49,552 nucleotides of DNA, from the NCBI GenBank assembly GCA_900546295.1, contig URCK01000006.1, forward strand, positions 1-49,552. Reading direction: 5' to 3'. Positions within the stretch are counted from its first letter, which is position 1, and every line of letters begins with the position of its first letter. The position numbers and the translations under genes are program-made. Below, piece by piece: positions 1 to 7,190 of the stretch. The stretch is from an uncultured Eubacteriales bacterium. GTDB taxonomy: Bacteria; Bacillota; Clostridia; Oscillospirales; Oscillospiraceae. The notes beneath the pieces are model-generated. The model worked only from the letters and a program-made list of their open reading frames with translations, was not told the DNA's origin and searched no databases.

Positions 1-122
1 TCTCTACGATCAAGGCCACCAGCGACCGTGTTCAGATAGAGTGGAAAATCTGATATTTCCGCTCTATCGCCCCTCATTTCTATTTTATCTCGTTTGTACC
101 CCTTGTACACCGATGCTTCCAT
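1..122 (-). CDS. Partial hypothetical protein (N-terminal 40 residues)
   Basis: An open frame begins with ATG at 122 on the minus strand, behind a good ribosome binding site (AAGGAGAG about 8 bases upstream), and runs off the left edge of the window. The visible product begins MEASVYKGYK and is hydrophilic, with many charged residues. I do not recognise the family. It is divergent from the XRE regulator at 337, and the 214-base gap between them contains a dyad that could be a shared operator. Confidence 0.55.
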   Translation of the reverse strand, partial: MEASVYKGYKRDKIEMRGDRAEISDFPLYLNTVAGGLDRR

Positions 123-190
123 TTTGCTCTCTCCTTTTTCTATTGATTTAGGCCTTTATCTAAATGCTGATATCATTGTAGCGAAGAGGT

Positions 191-207
191 TAGACACATT
201 CTGTCTA
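191..207. promoter_or_regulatory. Dyad in the divergent intergenic region (candidate operator)
   Basis: TAGACA and TGTCTA are perfect 6-base inverted arms around a 5-base spacer. They lie between the divergent truncated gene (start 122) and the XRE regulator (start 337). Repressors of the XRE type often bind such dyads and regulate themselves. A second, weaker inverted pair (AGTTTAT / ATAAACT, about 268-306) lies closer to the regulator. Binding is inferred from position only. Confidence 0.3.
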
Positions 208-336
208 TTTGCTGGTATTCTGAAAGTTTATTTTTGCACCGCCTGAAAGTTGGTGCAGTAATCCCTTGATAGTTTATTTAAGAGAACAACTTGTGGCGAT
301 AAACTGATTGCATATTCACCACAGGAGGTTTCTGCG

Positions 337-678
337 ATGGACTGGAGTGCGATCGGCAAAAGAATTCGGCAGCAGCGGGAGTATATGGGCCTGACCCGTG
401 AGCAATTTGCGGAGCAGATCGACGTGACGCCGAAGTTCTGCTCTGACATCGAAACGGGTGCCAAGGGAATGTCTGTTCCTACGCTTTGCCGGATTTCCAA
501 GGTCCTTCGCCTGTCTACCGATTACATACTCTACGGAAAAACGGAACAGGAAAATCCGAATTCCGTTATGATGGTGCTGGAGAACTGTTCAGAGAATGAA
601 CGTGCTTACGCAGAACAGCTGCTCAAGACCTTTGTGACAGCGATGAATATGAAGGATGAAGAAAAGGCTCTGCTGTGA
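337..678 (+). CDS. XRE-family helix-turn-helix regulator
   Basis: This 113-residue protein has a Cro/CI-type HTH over about residues 8-62: a typical start (IGKRIRQQREYMGLTREQFA), the recognition segment around VTPKFCSDIETG, and the closing LSTDYILYG. The C-terminal 45 residues look like a short helical oligomerisation tail. The ATG at 337 follows AGGAGGT with correct spacing. Its stop codon directly abuts that of the convergent resolvase (shared sequence TGATCA), so there is no spacer between them. It probably controls element genes; the target is unknown. Confidence 0.85.
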   Translation: MDWSAIGKRIRQQREYMGLTREQFAEQIDVTPKFCSDIETGAKGMSVPTLCRISKVLRLSTDYILYGKTEQENPNSVMMVLENCSENERAYAEQLLKTFVTAMNMKDEEKALL

Positions 679-1230
679 TCAGCGGGGCTTTTTCGCCTTT
701 CGGTAGAACGTCGTCTTCGTCATGCGCAGCATCTTCATAGCTTCTGCCGCACTGATTCTTCCTTCCTGCCACTGCTTCACAACGGCATCAAAATTCGGCC
801 GCTCAATTGGCTTGCGGCCTTTGTACTTTCCCTGTTTCTTCGCAATGGCAATGCCCTCCTGCTGACGCTGCAAAATGTATTCCCGTTCCAACTCGGCAAC
901 GGCGCCGAAGACAGTGAGCATAAACTTCCCTGTCGGTGTCGTAGTATCGATTGCCTCTTTCTTACTGACGAACTCCACACCTTTTTCAGACAGCTTCTCT
1001 ACCAAATCCAGAAGATCTCGCGTGTTGCGGGCAAAGCGGCTGATGGACTCTACAATGACGGTATCTCCCTTGCGGACGTATTCCATCATCTTTTGCAGTT
1101 CCGGGCGGTTGGTGCTTTTGCCGCTCATCCGGTCAATATAGACCTCATCCACGCCGAGAGAAGCCATCAGCACCTCCTGCCGGATGGTATTTTGCTCCTG
1201 TGTGCTGACGCGGATATATCCGATTTTCAA
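679..1230 (-). CDS. Small serine recombinase (resolvase/invertase family)
   Basis: The 183-residue protein has the Resolvase N-terminal catalytic domain (about 1-135). It contains the nucleophile Ser9 in GYIRVST, the SRFARN motif and the long E helix ending in ELEREYILQRQQEG. A C-terminal Hin/Pin-type HTH (ISAAEAMKMLRMTKTTFYRK) follows. The size fits Tn3 resolvases and DNA invertases. It begins with TTG at 1230 behind AAAGGAG. It lies divergently from the mntA-hepT pair and could resolve element multimers or invert a segment. No invertible repeat was identified in the window. Confidence 0.88.
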   Translation of the reverse strand: MKIGYIRVSTQEQNTIRQEVLMASLGVDEVYIDRMSGKSTNRPELQKMMEYVRKGDTVIVESISRFARNTRDLLDLVEKLSEKGVEFVSKKEAIDTTTPTGKFMLTVFGAVAELEREYILQRQQEGIAIAKKQGKYKGRKPIERPNFDAVVKQWQEGRISAAEAMKMLRMTKTTFYRKAKKPR

Positions 1231-1314
1231 AATGCGTCACTCCTTTCGCTTGTAAATTGGTGTTTTCCTTGATATACTACAGTTAGAAAATCTTTTCGAT
1301 TGGGGGTGTCCTCT

Positions 1315-1611
1315 GTGAAAACCTATACTCTGGATGAGATTCGGGAAATTGTCTCCAAGCTTGCAGCGCAGTACGGCGCAAAACGTGTTTATCTGTTTGG
1401 CTCTTACGCCCGCGGTGATATGACCGATTCCAGCGATATCGACCTGCGTATTGATAAGGGCAGCATTAAGGGCTTTCAGTTAGCGGGACTGCTCCTTGAC
1501 TTGGAGGACTCCCTTGGGCGCTCCGTGGACTTGGTGCCTACCACCAGCCTTGACCAACGCTTTTTGGATTCCATCCGGGATGATGAGGTGTTGCTGTATG
1601 AAGCCTCTTGA
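1315..1611 (+). CDS. mntA: MntA-type nucleotidyltransferase antitoxin
   Basis: A minimal nucleotidyltransferase (98 residues from GTG 1315) with the signature GS(29-30)YARG and the metal-binding pair D41-x-D43 (SDIDLRID). In the MntA-HepT family the antitoxin inactivates the HEPN toxin by adding AMP groups to a tyrosine next to its active site. GTG 1315 is preferred over the in-frame TTG at 1300 because the G-rich ribosome binding site (GGGGGTG) lies just upstream of it. The gene overlaps hepT by 14 bases, which suggests coupled translation. The catalytic residues look intact. Confidence 0.85.
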   Translation: MKTYTLDEIREIVSKLAAQYGAKRVYLFGSYARGDMTDSSDIDLRIDKGSIKGFQLAGLLLDLEDSLGRSVDLVPTTSLDQRFLDSIRDDEVLLYEAS

Positions 1612-1951
1612 CCGAAATATCAGCGTGCTGGAGCATATCGTTTCCTACTGTCAGCAGATTGAGCAGACAGTGGAGCGATTCGGCAACAGCGCCGAGACTT
1701 TCCAGATTGACCCCATCTACCGCAACGCTGCCGCTCTCTGCATTCTGCAAATTGGTGAGTTGGTAGGTAAGCTGACGGACGAGTTCCGGGCGCAGCACCC
1801 CGCCGTTCCTTGGCGGCAGATCAAGGCTATGCGGAACATTGTAGCGCACAGCTACGGCACCGTTGACCCCGAAACCACTTGGGAGATCATCACGGATGAT
1901 ATTCCCGCATTGAAAAAATATTGCGAAACAATCATCGCCTCGCAGCAATAA
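1598..1951 (+). CDS. hepT: HepT-like HEPN ribonuclease toxin (DUF86)
   Basis: This 117-residue all-helical protein belongs to the HEPN/DUF86 family. The diagnostic motif R-x4-H-x-Y is present as RNIVAHSY (R79, H84, Y86), so both the RNase active site and the tyrosine that MntA modifies are intact. The open frame extends further upstream. ATG 1598 is chosen because homologues begin here and because of the usual short overlap with mntA. Such pairs stabilise mobile DNA or act in phage defence; which applies here cannot be read from sequence. Confidence 0.87.
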   Translation: MKPLDRNISVLEHIVSYCQQIEQTVERFGNSAETFQIDPIYRNAAALCILQIGELVGKLTDEFRAQHPAVPWRQIKAMRNIVAHSYGTVDPETTWEIITDDIPALKKYCETIIASQQ

Positions 1952-1959
1952 ACAAAATG

Positions 1960-2030
1960 TCCCATTAGGGTCCTCTCCGCAAATGGCACGTTCCAAAATG
2001 CGGAAAGCAACCCTAATGGGACTCTTTTTT
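1960..2030 (+). terminator. Long-stem terminator after hepT, usable on both strands
   Basis: TCCCATTAGGGT (1960-1971) pairs perfectly with ACCCTAATGGGA (2010-2021), followed by CTCTTTTTTT on the plus strand. Inner bases TCCGC/GCGGA extend the pairing. The minus strand also ends in a T-rich run (ATTTTGTTT), so it may terminate the DUF3846 operon as well. Confidence 0.7.
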
Positions 2031-2031
2031 T

Positions 2032-2063
2032 GCGTCTCGTTGGGGTATGCCCTAACGGGACGC
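2032..2063. repeat. Second hairpin carrying the CCCTAAYGGGAC motif
   Basis: GCGTCTCGTTGGGG (2032-2045) pairs along all 14 positions (two G-U wobbles) with CCCTAACGGGACGC (2050-2063) around a 4-base loop. Its right arm repeats the core of the preceding terminator arm (CCCTAATGGGAC, 2011-2022). A related copy, GCTAAATGGGACG, lies near 5171, so this pair of copies brackets the amidoligase operon. Function unknown. Confidence 0.5.
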
Positions 2064-2064
2064 C

Positions 2065-2433
2065 TTACAGGTACGGCAGGACGAAGATATCACCGTTGAC
2101 CTTGATGAACTGCTCCGGCATCGCAAAGCGCTCCATGTAGGTCTGCACCTGTTCATCGGTCAGGCATTCAAAGCGGTCGCTGTCAACTGGGGCCGCGCAG
2201 AGGAAGAAGGTCCCCGCCACGATGTCGTAGATAGCTCCATTGCTGTCTCTCAGCGCGCGGTTCAGGGGCAGGTTCAGCAGCTTTCCTTCATCGTTGCAGA
2301 TCAGGGCGACCGGTTCCTCAAATGGATAGACCGCCTGAATGGTTCCACCGACGATCTGCTGCATGGAAGTAAGGGTATCGTCGATGTTCTGCACGACTGG
2401 TTTCTTTTCAGGTTCCACAATAACAACTTGCAT
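2065..2433 (-). CDS. DUF3846 domain protein
   Basis: The 122-residue protein matches what I know of DUF3846 proteins, which are common in clostridial mobile elements and phages and have no known function. Visible features are GGTIQAVYPFEEPVALICNDEGK, in line with the family's N-terminal beta-rich core, a central LNRALRD segment and a C-terminal FIKVNGDIFVL strand. The start is ATG 2433 after GGGGGA. It is the last gene of the minus-strand operon running 4996 to 2065, ending against two hairpins. The family call is from memory of the motif pattern. Confidence 0.65.
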   Translation of the reverse strand: MQVVIVEPEKKPVVQNIDDTLTSMQQIVGGTIQAVYPFEEPVALICNDEGKLLNLPLNRALRDSNGAIYDIVAGTFFLCAAPVDSDRFECLTDEQVQTYMERFAMPEQFIKVNGDIFVLPYL

Positions 2434-2445
2434 GAGCTATCCCCC

Positions 2446-2721
2446 TTACGCAATGACAAAGCGCCGCGTAGTGGTGCTGCGGCTGAACTGATTGAACAGA
2501 TCTGCGTGCGTCAGCTTGAAGGCGGCGCTGTCAAAGCGGTTTGTAATGATGGTTTTCCAAGTAATGAGGTAGTCCTTTCCAGACAGCACATCCGTGTTCT
2601 TTGCCAGCATTTCAGCTTTCAGGGAATCTTCAATGGCCGCGATGGAGGACTTTACCTCGGCCTCCATATCTCGCAGCTCCTTTAACTCTTTGACCTTCGC
2701 GTCGATCTCGTAAATGCTCAT
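2446..2721 (-). CDS. Short coiled-coil protein of mobile-element type
   Basis: This 91-residue protein starts with a helical, charged region predicted to form a coiled coil (about residues 1-45, YEIDAKVKELKELRDMEAEV). A short C-terminal part contains NRFDSAAFKLTHADLF and ends TTTRRFVIA. The ending resembles small proteins I associate with phage and ICE recombination regions, but I cannot name a family. Its start codon shares a base with the stop of the upstream glutamine amidotransferase gene (TGATG), so translation is probably coupled. Confidence 0.6.
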   Translation of the reverse strand: MSIYEIDAKVKELKELRDMEAEVKSSIAAIEDSLKAEMLAKNTDVLSGKDYLITWKTIITNRFDSAAFKLTHADLFNQFSRSTTTRRFVIA

Positions 2722-3653
2722 CAGTAGATCATCCTTTCGTATAACAGTTCTTCAATTTCGTCGGTGGAAAAGCCCACGTCCAGCAGCTCGTCAATAGAGC
2801 TTGGTTCGTAGCCGTAGTAGGCGGCAACGCCTTTCAGCGTATCCAGATATTCCTGCTCGGCTCTGTGCTGCTGTGGGACGGCCTTTCTCTGCACGGGATA
2901 CAGCGAAAAGCTGCTCCATGGGCAAAGCAGATTCGTTGCATCAAAAGAGGACCTTTCCATCTGTCCGGTGGGGCGTAGCTTGAGGATATCTCCACAGTTC
3001 AGTTCGACGCGCTCCGGCTTGCCGATGGGCAGATGCAGCCGTTTCAGCGCGCGGTTCAGGATAGCCTCGGTGGACGCATACAGGTACAGGCCGCAGCGGG
3101 GATAAAAATAGAGACACAGAGGATTATCGCCCTTCACGAAGTACAGATTCTCCCGCTGATCCAGCACGGTGAATGTAAAAGAGCCCTCGACCGTTTCCGC
3201 CATGTATGTAAGGCTGGAAAAGTCGAGGGCATTTTTCTGTTCAAGGAGCTGGACGGCCACGTAGCTATCCGTCTCGATCCTTGTTTTTGGCAAGTGCTTG
3301 GTGCGGCGAAGAATGCCGTCGTTCCAGAGAACGCCGTTGTGTGCAAGAGCGAACGGTCTATTTTCCGCGTAGCCAAGGAACGGGTGATTGTTTCGATTCT
3401 TCCGCGCATCGCCCTGTGTCGTCATACGGGTATGGCCCATGATGACCCTGCTGTCTGCCGGAATACGGAACCGCATCCGGTGTGCCGCTACGGGACGCTT
3501 GTAGATGCTCAGATGCCGGTGAGAACAGTATGCGATGCCGGTGGCATCTGTACCACGCTCTTCACATTCCATCGCCAATACGGAGAGGATGCGGCTCTTC
3601 TCCTTGGCGCTGAATTGGTTCCGGCTGTCGATCAGACCGAATAAGCAGCACAT
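2721..3653 (-). CDS. Class II glutamine amidotransferase
   Basis: The open frame extends to 3758, but these enzymes need a cysteine at the processed N-terminus, so ATG 3653 (product MCCLFGL, 310 residues) is the right start. Class II signatures follow: the glutamine-binding arginine in GHTRMTTQG, NNHPF, and AHNGVLWN. The enzyme would release ammonia from glutamine. There is no fused synthetase or isomerase domain, so it needs a partner. The adjacent amidoligase, whose stop overlaps this start (TGATG), is the obvious candidate to use the ammonia or work on a glutamyl substrate. The product is unknown. Confidence 0.85.
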   Translation of the reverse strand: MCCLFGLIDSRNQFSAKEKSRILSVLAMECEERGTDATGIAYCSHRHLSIYKRPVAAHRMRFRIPADSRVIMGHTRMTTQGDARKNRNNHPFLGYAENRPFALAHNGVLWNDGILRRTKHLPKTRIETDSYVAVQLLEQKNALDFSSLTYMAETVEGSFTFTVLDQRENLYFVKGDNPLCLYFYPRCGLYLYASTEAILNRALKRLHLPIGKPERVELNCGDILKLRPTGQMERSSFDATNLLCPWSSFSLYPVQRKAVPQQHRAEQEYLDTLKGVAAYYGYEPSSIDELLDVGFSTDEIEELLYERMIY

Positions 3654-4765
3654 CAGACCTCCGCCTCGCTTTCGATTGGCTCGTTGACGTATAAGCGCCG
3701 CTCCTTCAGGTACTGCACCAACTCGGGCTGTGTGCAGCCGGAGACAAAGGTCGTCCACGACAGCGATTTCAACTCCTCGTCGGACATGAAAAGAGCCACA
3801 TCACAGATCCGGTCTAGGAGCTGTAATGTGGCAATGAGCGTGTTGTATTTGAGGGTTCCACGGAAGATGCGGAATTCGATGGTGTTCTTGTTGGTGAGGT
3901 TGACGCTGGTGTAGCGACCGGCGTGAGCGCTCTTCTTGGCGTGGTCCAAAAGCTCCTTCGGCTGATCCTTGTAGCCATAACGGGCGGCCCACTGGTCGAG
4001 CTGATGCTGCGTTCTTCGGCTGAACTTCAAGAGCTCCTCCCAGTTCTTTTCAAAGAAATAAAGAATGCGGGCGATCACGGCATCCTGCTGCGCTTCTGTT
4101 TCACCGAAGGCGTTGCGGTTGACGTGAACATGAAGTCCGCAGGTGCCCGCCTGATGGCTCGTGTATCCCATCTGCACGGCCTTCCGCAAGATGTCCGCCC
4201 ACGGCATTTCTGACTGATGGTAGGCGAGCGTCATGGGATGCGTCACCATCTCAAAGCCGTCGTCCAAAGAGCCGTCGTGCTTGCAGTAGAGGTTTTCCAA
4301 GCCGTTGCCGTTTGCGATGGACATGACTTCGGCGGCGTTGTCATCGTCCTCACCGGCTCCGTCCACTTCCAGCTCTACGCCAAAATAGCGATCACCGTCC
4401 CCGCGGAACAGCGGCTCGGGCTTGTAGTAGTAGTCCTGAATCGGCTTGCGGGAAGTGCGGCTCGTGTAGCAGTCATAGCAGAACGGATATTCGTTGCCAT
4501 CGCTCTCACAGGCATAATAAGTATGGATGACTCGAATGAGATCACCACAGTTGTGACAGTTTGTGTAGTGACGGTCATAGCAGTCCTGACAGAGCGGCGT
4601 GGATTCGTCTCCGGCGTTGTCATTTCGATAGATGCGCTCACCGCAGTGGGAGCAGAGAACGGTCATTTCCTCAGCACAGCTCTCGCATAGGGGGCTTTCG
4701 TTCATCCAGATCGGGGTGGTCAAAATCGTTTCTCCGCAGTGGCGGCAGGTGTAATGTTCAGTCAT
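3653..4765 (-). CDS. Zinc-finger amidoligase (glutamine synthetase-like fold)
   Basis: A 370-residue protein starting at ATG 4765 after AAAGGAG. Residues 1-105 hold several CxxC treble-clef or LIM-like zinc motifs (CRHCGE, CESC, CSHCGE, CQDC, CHNCGD, CYDC). The rest matches the Amidoligase_2 family: FGVELEVDG (about 128-136), KHDGSLDDGFEMVTHP (about 162-177), CGLHVHVNR (about 209-217) and TIEFRIFRGT (about 295-304). These carry the Glu/His residues expected to bind ATP-Mg. The family is predicted to form amide bonds, and comparative genomics links it with class II amidotransferases, as here. Substrate and zinc-finger target are unknown. Confidence 0.85.
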   Translation of the reverse strand: MTEHYTCRHCGETILTTPIWMNESPLCESCAEEMTVLCSHCGERIYRNDNAGDESTPLCQDCYDRHYTNCHNCGDLIRVIHTYYACESDGNEYPFCYDCYTSRTSRKPIQDYYYKPEPLFRGDGDRYFGVELEVDGAGEDDDNAAEVMSIANGNGLENLYCKHDGSLDDGFEMVTHPMTLAYHQSEMPWADILRKAVQMGYTSHQAGTCGLHVHVNRNAFGETEAQQDAVIARILYFFEKNWEELLKFSRRTQHQLDQWAARYGYKDQPKELLDHAKKSAHAGRYTSVNLTNKNTIEFRIFRGTLKYNTLIATLQLLDRICDVALFMSDEELKSLSWTTFVSGCTQPELVQYLKERRLYVNEPIESEAEV

Positions 4766-4859
4766 CGTTTTCTTTCTCCTTTGTAAAATAGTCGATCGCT
4801 GCACAGAGCAGCGCGGCGGCAGCGGCCAGCAAAATTTCAATGATGTTGTTGGTATTCAA
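4758..4859 (-). CDS. Predicted single-span membrane peptide
   Basis: A frame of 33 residues from TTG 4859 (an AAGGA lies about 10 bases upstream) overlaps the amidoligase start by 8 bases. The product has a hydrophobic stretch (IIEILLAAAAALLCAAIDYF, about residues 5-24) followed by a charged tail (TKEKENDD), so it should insert in the membrane or bind it. The frame stays open further upstream to 5063 but has no convincing start there. It may be a real micropeptide linked to the amidoligase operon or only a coupling leader. Confidence 0.35.
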   Translation of the reverse strand: MNTNNIIEILLAAAAALLCAAIDYFTKEKENDD

Positions 4860-4906
4860 GTTCTGATTATCCTTGGTGATCTTCTCCCTTCCTGTCCCCG
4901 CGTCAT

Positions 4907-4996
4907 TTAGGCCAACATGGTGCTTCGCAGCAGAACGCCGACGATCTCCGCTAAGACCGTGCGGATGAGACGCAGTAAGTGGTGCAGCATAGTCAT
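4907..4996 (-). CDS. Small amphipathic peptide at the head of the amidoligase operon
   Basis: ATG 4996 lies behind a good ribosome binding site (AAAGGAGAC) and opens a 29-codon frame ending at 4907. The product (starting MTMLHHLLRLIRTV) is rich in Leu, Val and Ile, with arginines spaced for an amphipathic helix. It resembles a leader or membrane-active peptide and is the first frame of the minus-strand operon. It matches no family I can name. The strong start signal is the main support. Confidence 0.4.
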   Translation of the reverse strand: MTMLHHLLRLIRTVLAEIVGVLLRSTMLA

Positions 4997-5079
4997 AGTC
5001 TCCTTTCACATTTTTCTTGTGTTTTTCGCTGATTTGTAGCTTGCAGAGCAGAAAATCCATCATTTTCTCTGCAAAATCG

Positions 5080-5130
5080 AAAAAGAACCAGAACCCGTGA
5101 TCGTCGAGGATCTTCGGGCTCTGGCTCTTT
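5080..5130 (-). terminator. Minus-strand terminator or attenuator before the amidoligase operon
   Basis: On the minus strand AAAGAGCCAGAGCCCG pairs with CGGGTTCTGGTTCTTT (two G-U pairs), followed by TTTTTCG. The plus-strand version would have A-C mismatches, so the minus direction is favoured. It lies 84 bases before the first start codon of the operon. It could terminate the 577-residue gene's transcript from the right, or act as an attenuator in the operon leader. A second inverted pair (GAAAAT/ATTTTC, about 5050-5068) follows. Confidence 0.55.
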
Positions 5131-5240
5131 CTCTTACCAATAATATATGGTTGAGAAGTAAGAAATAACGCTAAATGGGACGAAAGGGGACAACAAGGAT
5201 ATAAGGCTTTATGCCAATTACAACACAGGAGGTTTTTACG

Positions 5241-5462
5241 ATGACAAGATATGATGACCGCTACGATGAGTTCGGCTACGAGCGTGAGGACTATGACGGC
5301 ACGCTGGAGCTCAACGAGTATTTGACGCCCCGAGAGGTGATGGAGCTGCTGGCGATCGGAAAGAACACCTTCTACAAGATGGTCCGGTCCGGCGAGCTGC
5401 CGGCATTCAGAATCGGGAAGCAGTGGCGGGTGAAGAGAGAGGCGCTGGAGCTGCTGTCATGA
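5241..5462 (+). CDS. Excisionase-family DNA-binding protein
   Basis: This 73-residue protein has an acidic N-terminus (about 1-30) and then a MerR/excisionase-type winged HTH: LTPREVMELLAIGKNTFYKM, GELPAFRIGKQWRVKREAL. Such HTH_17 proteins act as recombination directionality factors or small regulators on mobile elements. ATG 5241 is chosen because AGGAGG precedes it closely; an upstream in-frame ATG at 5211 lacks a binding site. Its last six bases overlap the convergent 577-residue gene. It is a candidate partner for the large serine recombinase, though LSR excision factors are not usually of this type. Confidence 0.8.
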   Translation: MTRYDDRYDEFGYEREDYDGTLELNEYLTPREVMELLAIGKNTFYKMVRSGELPAFRIGKQWRVKREALELLS

Positions 5463-7190
5463 TTTGATAAGCCTTAATATCGAAGGGCTTACATTCAAAA
5501 CGGTCGCTTCCCTCCCATCAACCTTTTTACGATAGTCATAGCGGAGGTACTTCGAGCCGCAAGTATTATACTGCGGCTTGAGGTACCCACTTAGTTCGTT
5601 TTTGCGGAAATGTGCAGCGCTGACGGTTAGAATTATCCTGTTTTCTTTACAATATTTTTGAAATGCTGGCCAGTATTGCTTGTAGTGCAGATAGATGCCG
5701 TCCGCATCCTGATAAAAAAGAATGTCCAACTTCTCATTTAAACAGGACATCGTAAATCTTGCAAAGTCAGTCGCTGTGGCAAAATGAAGAAGGTGATTTT
5801 CTAAATAATGGATAGCATTTTTCACAGAAATTCTAAACGGAATATCTTCTGGGCTAAAATCCAGTGCCACGTACAGCGAGCATAGAATACTTCCACAATA
5901 GCGTTGGCTATTCGTCGGATTCGCGCAGTTTAATCCTGCCATTCGATTTGCTTTTTCCTTTGCGTCTTTACAGGCTTTTTTGAACTCGCGATAGCCTACC
6001 CCGTTAATTTCATTTAAAAAGCGAAGGTAACTGCTCATGATTTGATTATGCGCAGCTTCCACGCGTCGTTCATCCCTGTCAAACCAATCTAAAAACCCCT
6101 CTAACTGCCGGGAGTCCCAACTTAGCGAAAGAATATTAGGCGATTCAGCCATTTTGGCCAATGCACTATGTCTGAGCAGTAGAATTGGCAGGCAAGAAAG
6201 ATTTCCGAAAAGCTTTTTTGACCATTTCACATCTGCTGTAGTAATACCGTCAGGGTACGGGATATCTTCTTCTACGTCTTGCTCACGAGGATAATCCGCA
6301 AATATCGTGGGAAAGCAGAGATGATTCCACCAAGACAACGGATGAAATTTCTCATTTGCAACTATCCTAAATTTTCCTCCGTTAACCTCGGAAGAAAGAG
6401 TTTCATCGTTCCATGCTCTAAAGTTACAAAATAGGTCTGCACAATGGTCGAGACAGTCTAAGTAGTCTTCAAAGTTTCTGTAATCTACCGTCTGCGAGGA
6501 ATGAACATAAAGTGCAAATTCAGTCTCATCTTTTGAAAGTATTTTCATACGGTACAAGGGCACTTTCAGTAATGAGAAGATTGTAGCAGAGAAAAAGGCG
6601 CATTCGATATCTCTTTTTACAAGGGGACGTCCACTCTTCAAAGGAGGGTAATTGAAACGATCAAGAATTTCCGCAGGCCGATACTCTGCCGTATTCTTTA
6701 AAAGATTCCAGCCAACAAATGCGCAAGGAAGTGCAAGTTGAACTATTCGTATCTGGTACAAACTCAACAGATATTGATGAACAATTCGCTCGGCTGTCTT
6801 TTTATCAAGACCGTTCATATCTTTAATCAATGCTGTTACTTGGATGGTTTGAAAGTCTCCCAGCATTTTCTTTTGGATGGTATACATTCCCATCTGCTTA
6901 TACTGCACTTTGATGTAAATTACATTTTCCCAAGTGTAATAATTAGGACCAATCTCTGCCGGATATTCCGATAAGCGTTCTGGGAAAAGCAAACTGTCCA
7001 ATTGAATCTTTTTACCCTGATAAATATAGCTACCATCAGGTCTGTGGAATAAGCCAGCTTTTCTAAGTGCTCGGTTCCAAATTGCGGTTTCATTTTCCCA
7101 ATCTTCGACCTGCCAAGTGACCGTTTGGCCATCTTCTTTATCACGGATATGCCGATAGAATGTTTGATACTGTTGCGCTTTTATACCCAT
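5457..7190 (-). CDS. Uncharacterised 577-residue protein
   Basis: I do not recognise this protein. The frame is long, uninterrupted and AT-richer than its neighbours, and starts MGIKAQQYQTF just after AGAGGGG. No signal peptide or membrane span is obvious. It is aromatic-rich (many W, Y and F), with a lysine/glutamate-rich helical stretch near residues 375-425 and a basic C-terminal module that reads like a nucleic-acid-binding or winged domain (HFRKNELSGYLKP, YLRYDYRKKVDGR). It sits alone between the excisionase and the AT-rich spacer. It is probably element cargo; a role in replication or defence is only a guess. Confidence 0.6.
   Translation of the reverse strand: MGIKAQQYQTFYRHIRDKEDGQTVTWQVEDWENETAIWNRALRKAGLFHRPDGSYIYQGKKIQLDSLLFPERLSEYPAEIGPNYYTWENVIYIKVQYKQMGMYTIQKKMLGDFQTIQVTALIKDMNGLDKKTAERIVHQYLLSLYQIRIVQLALPCAFVGWNLLKNTAEYRPAEILDRFNYPPLKSGRPLVKRDIECAFFSATIFSLLKVPLYRMKILSKDETEFALYVHSSQTVDYRNFEDYLDCLDHCADLFCNFRAWNDETLSSEVNGGKFRIVANEKFHPLSWWNHLCFPTIFADYPREQDVEEDIPYPDGITTADVKWSKKLFGNLSCLPILLLRHSALAKMAESPNILSLSWDSRQLEGFLDWFDRDERRVEAAHNQIMSSYLRFLNEINGVGYREFKKACKDAKEKANRMAGLNCANPTNSQRYCGSILCSLYVALDFSPEDIPFRISVKNAIHYLENHLLHFATATDFARFTMSCLNEKLDILFYQDADGIYLHYKQYWPAFQKYCKENRIILTVSAAHFRKNELSGYLKPQYNTCGSKYLRYDYRKKVDGREATVLNVSPSILRLIKS

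Noticed and set aside
679..1314. Invertible segment controlled by the small resolvase
   Set aside because: No matching inverted recombination sites were found around the gene.
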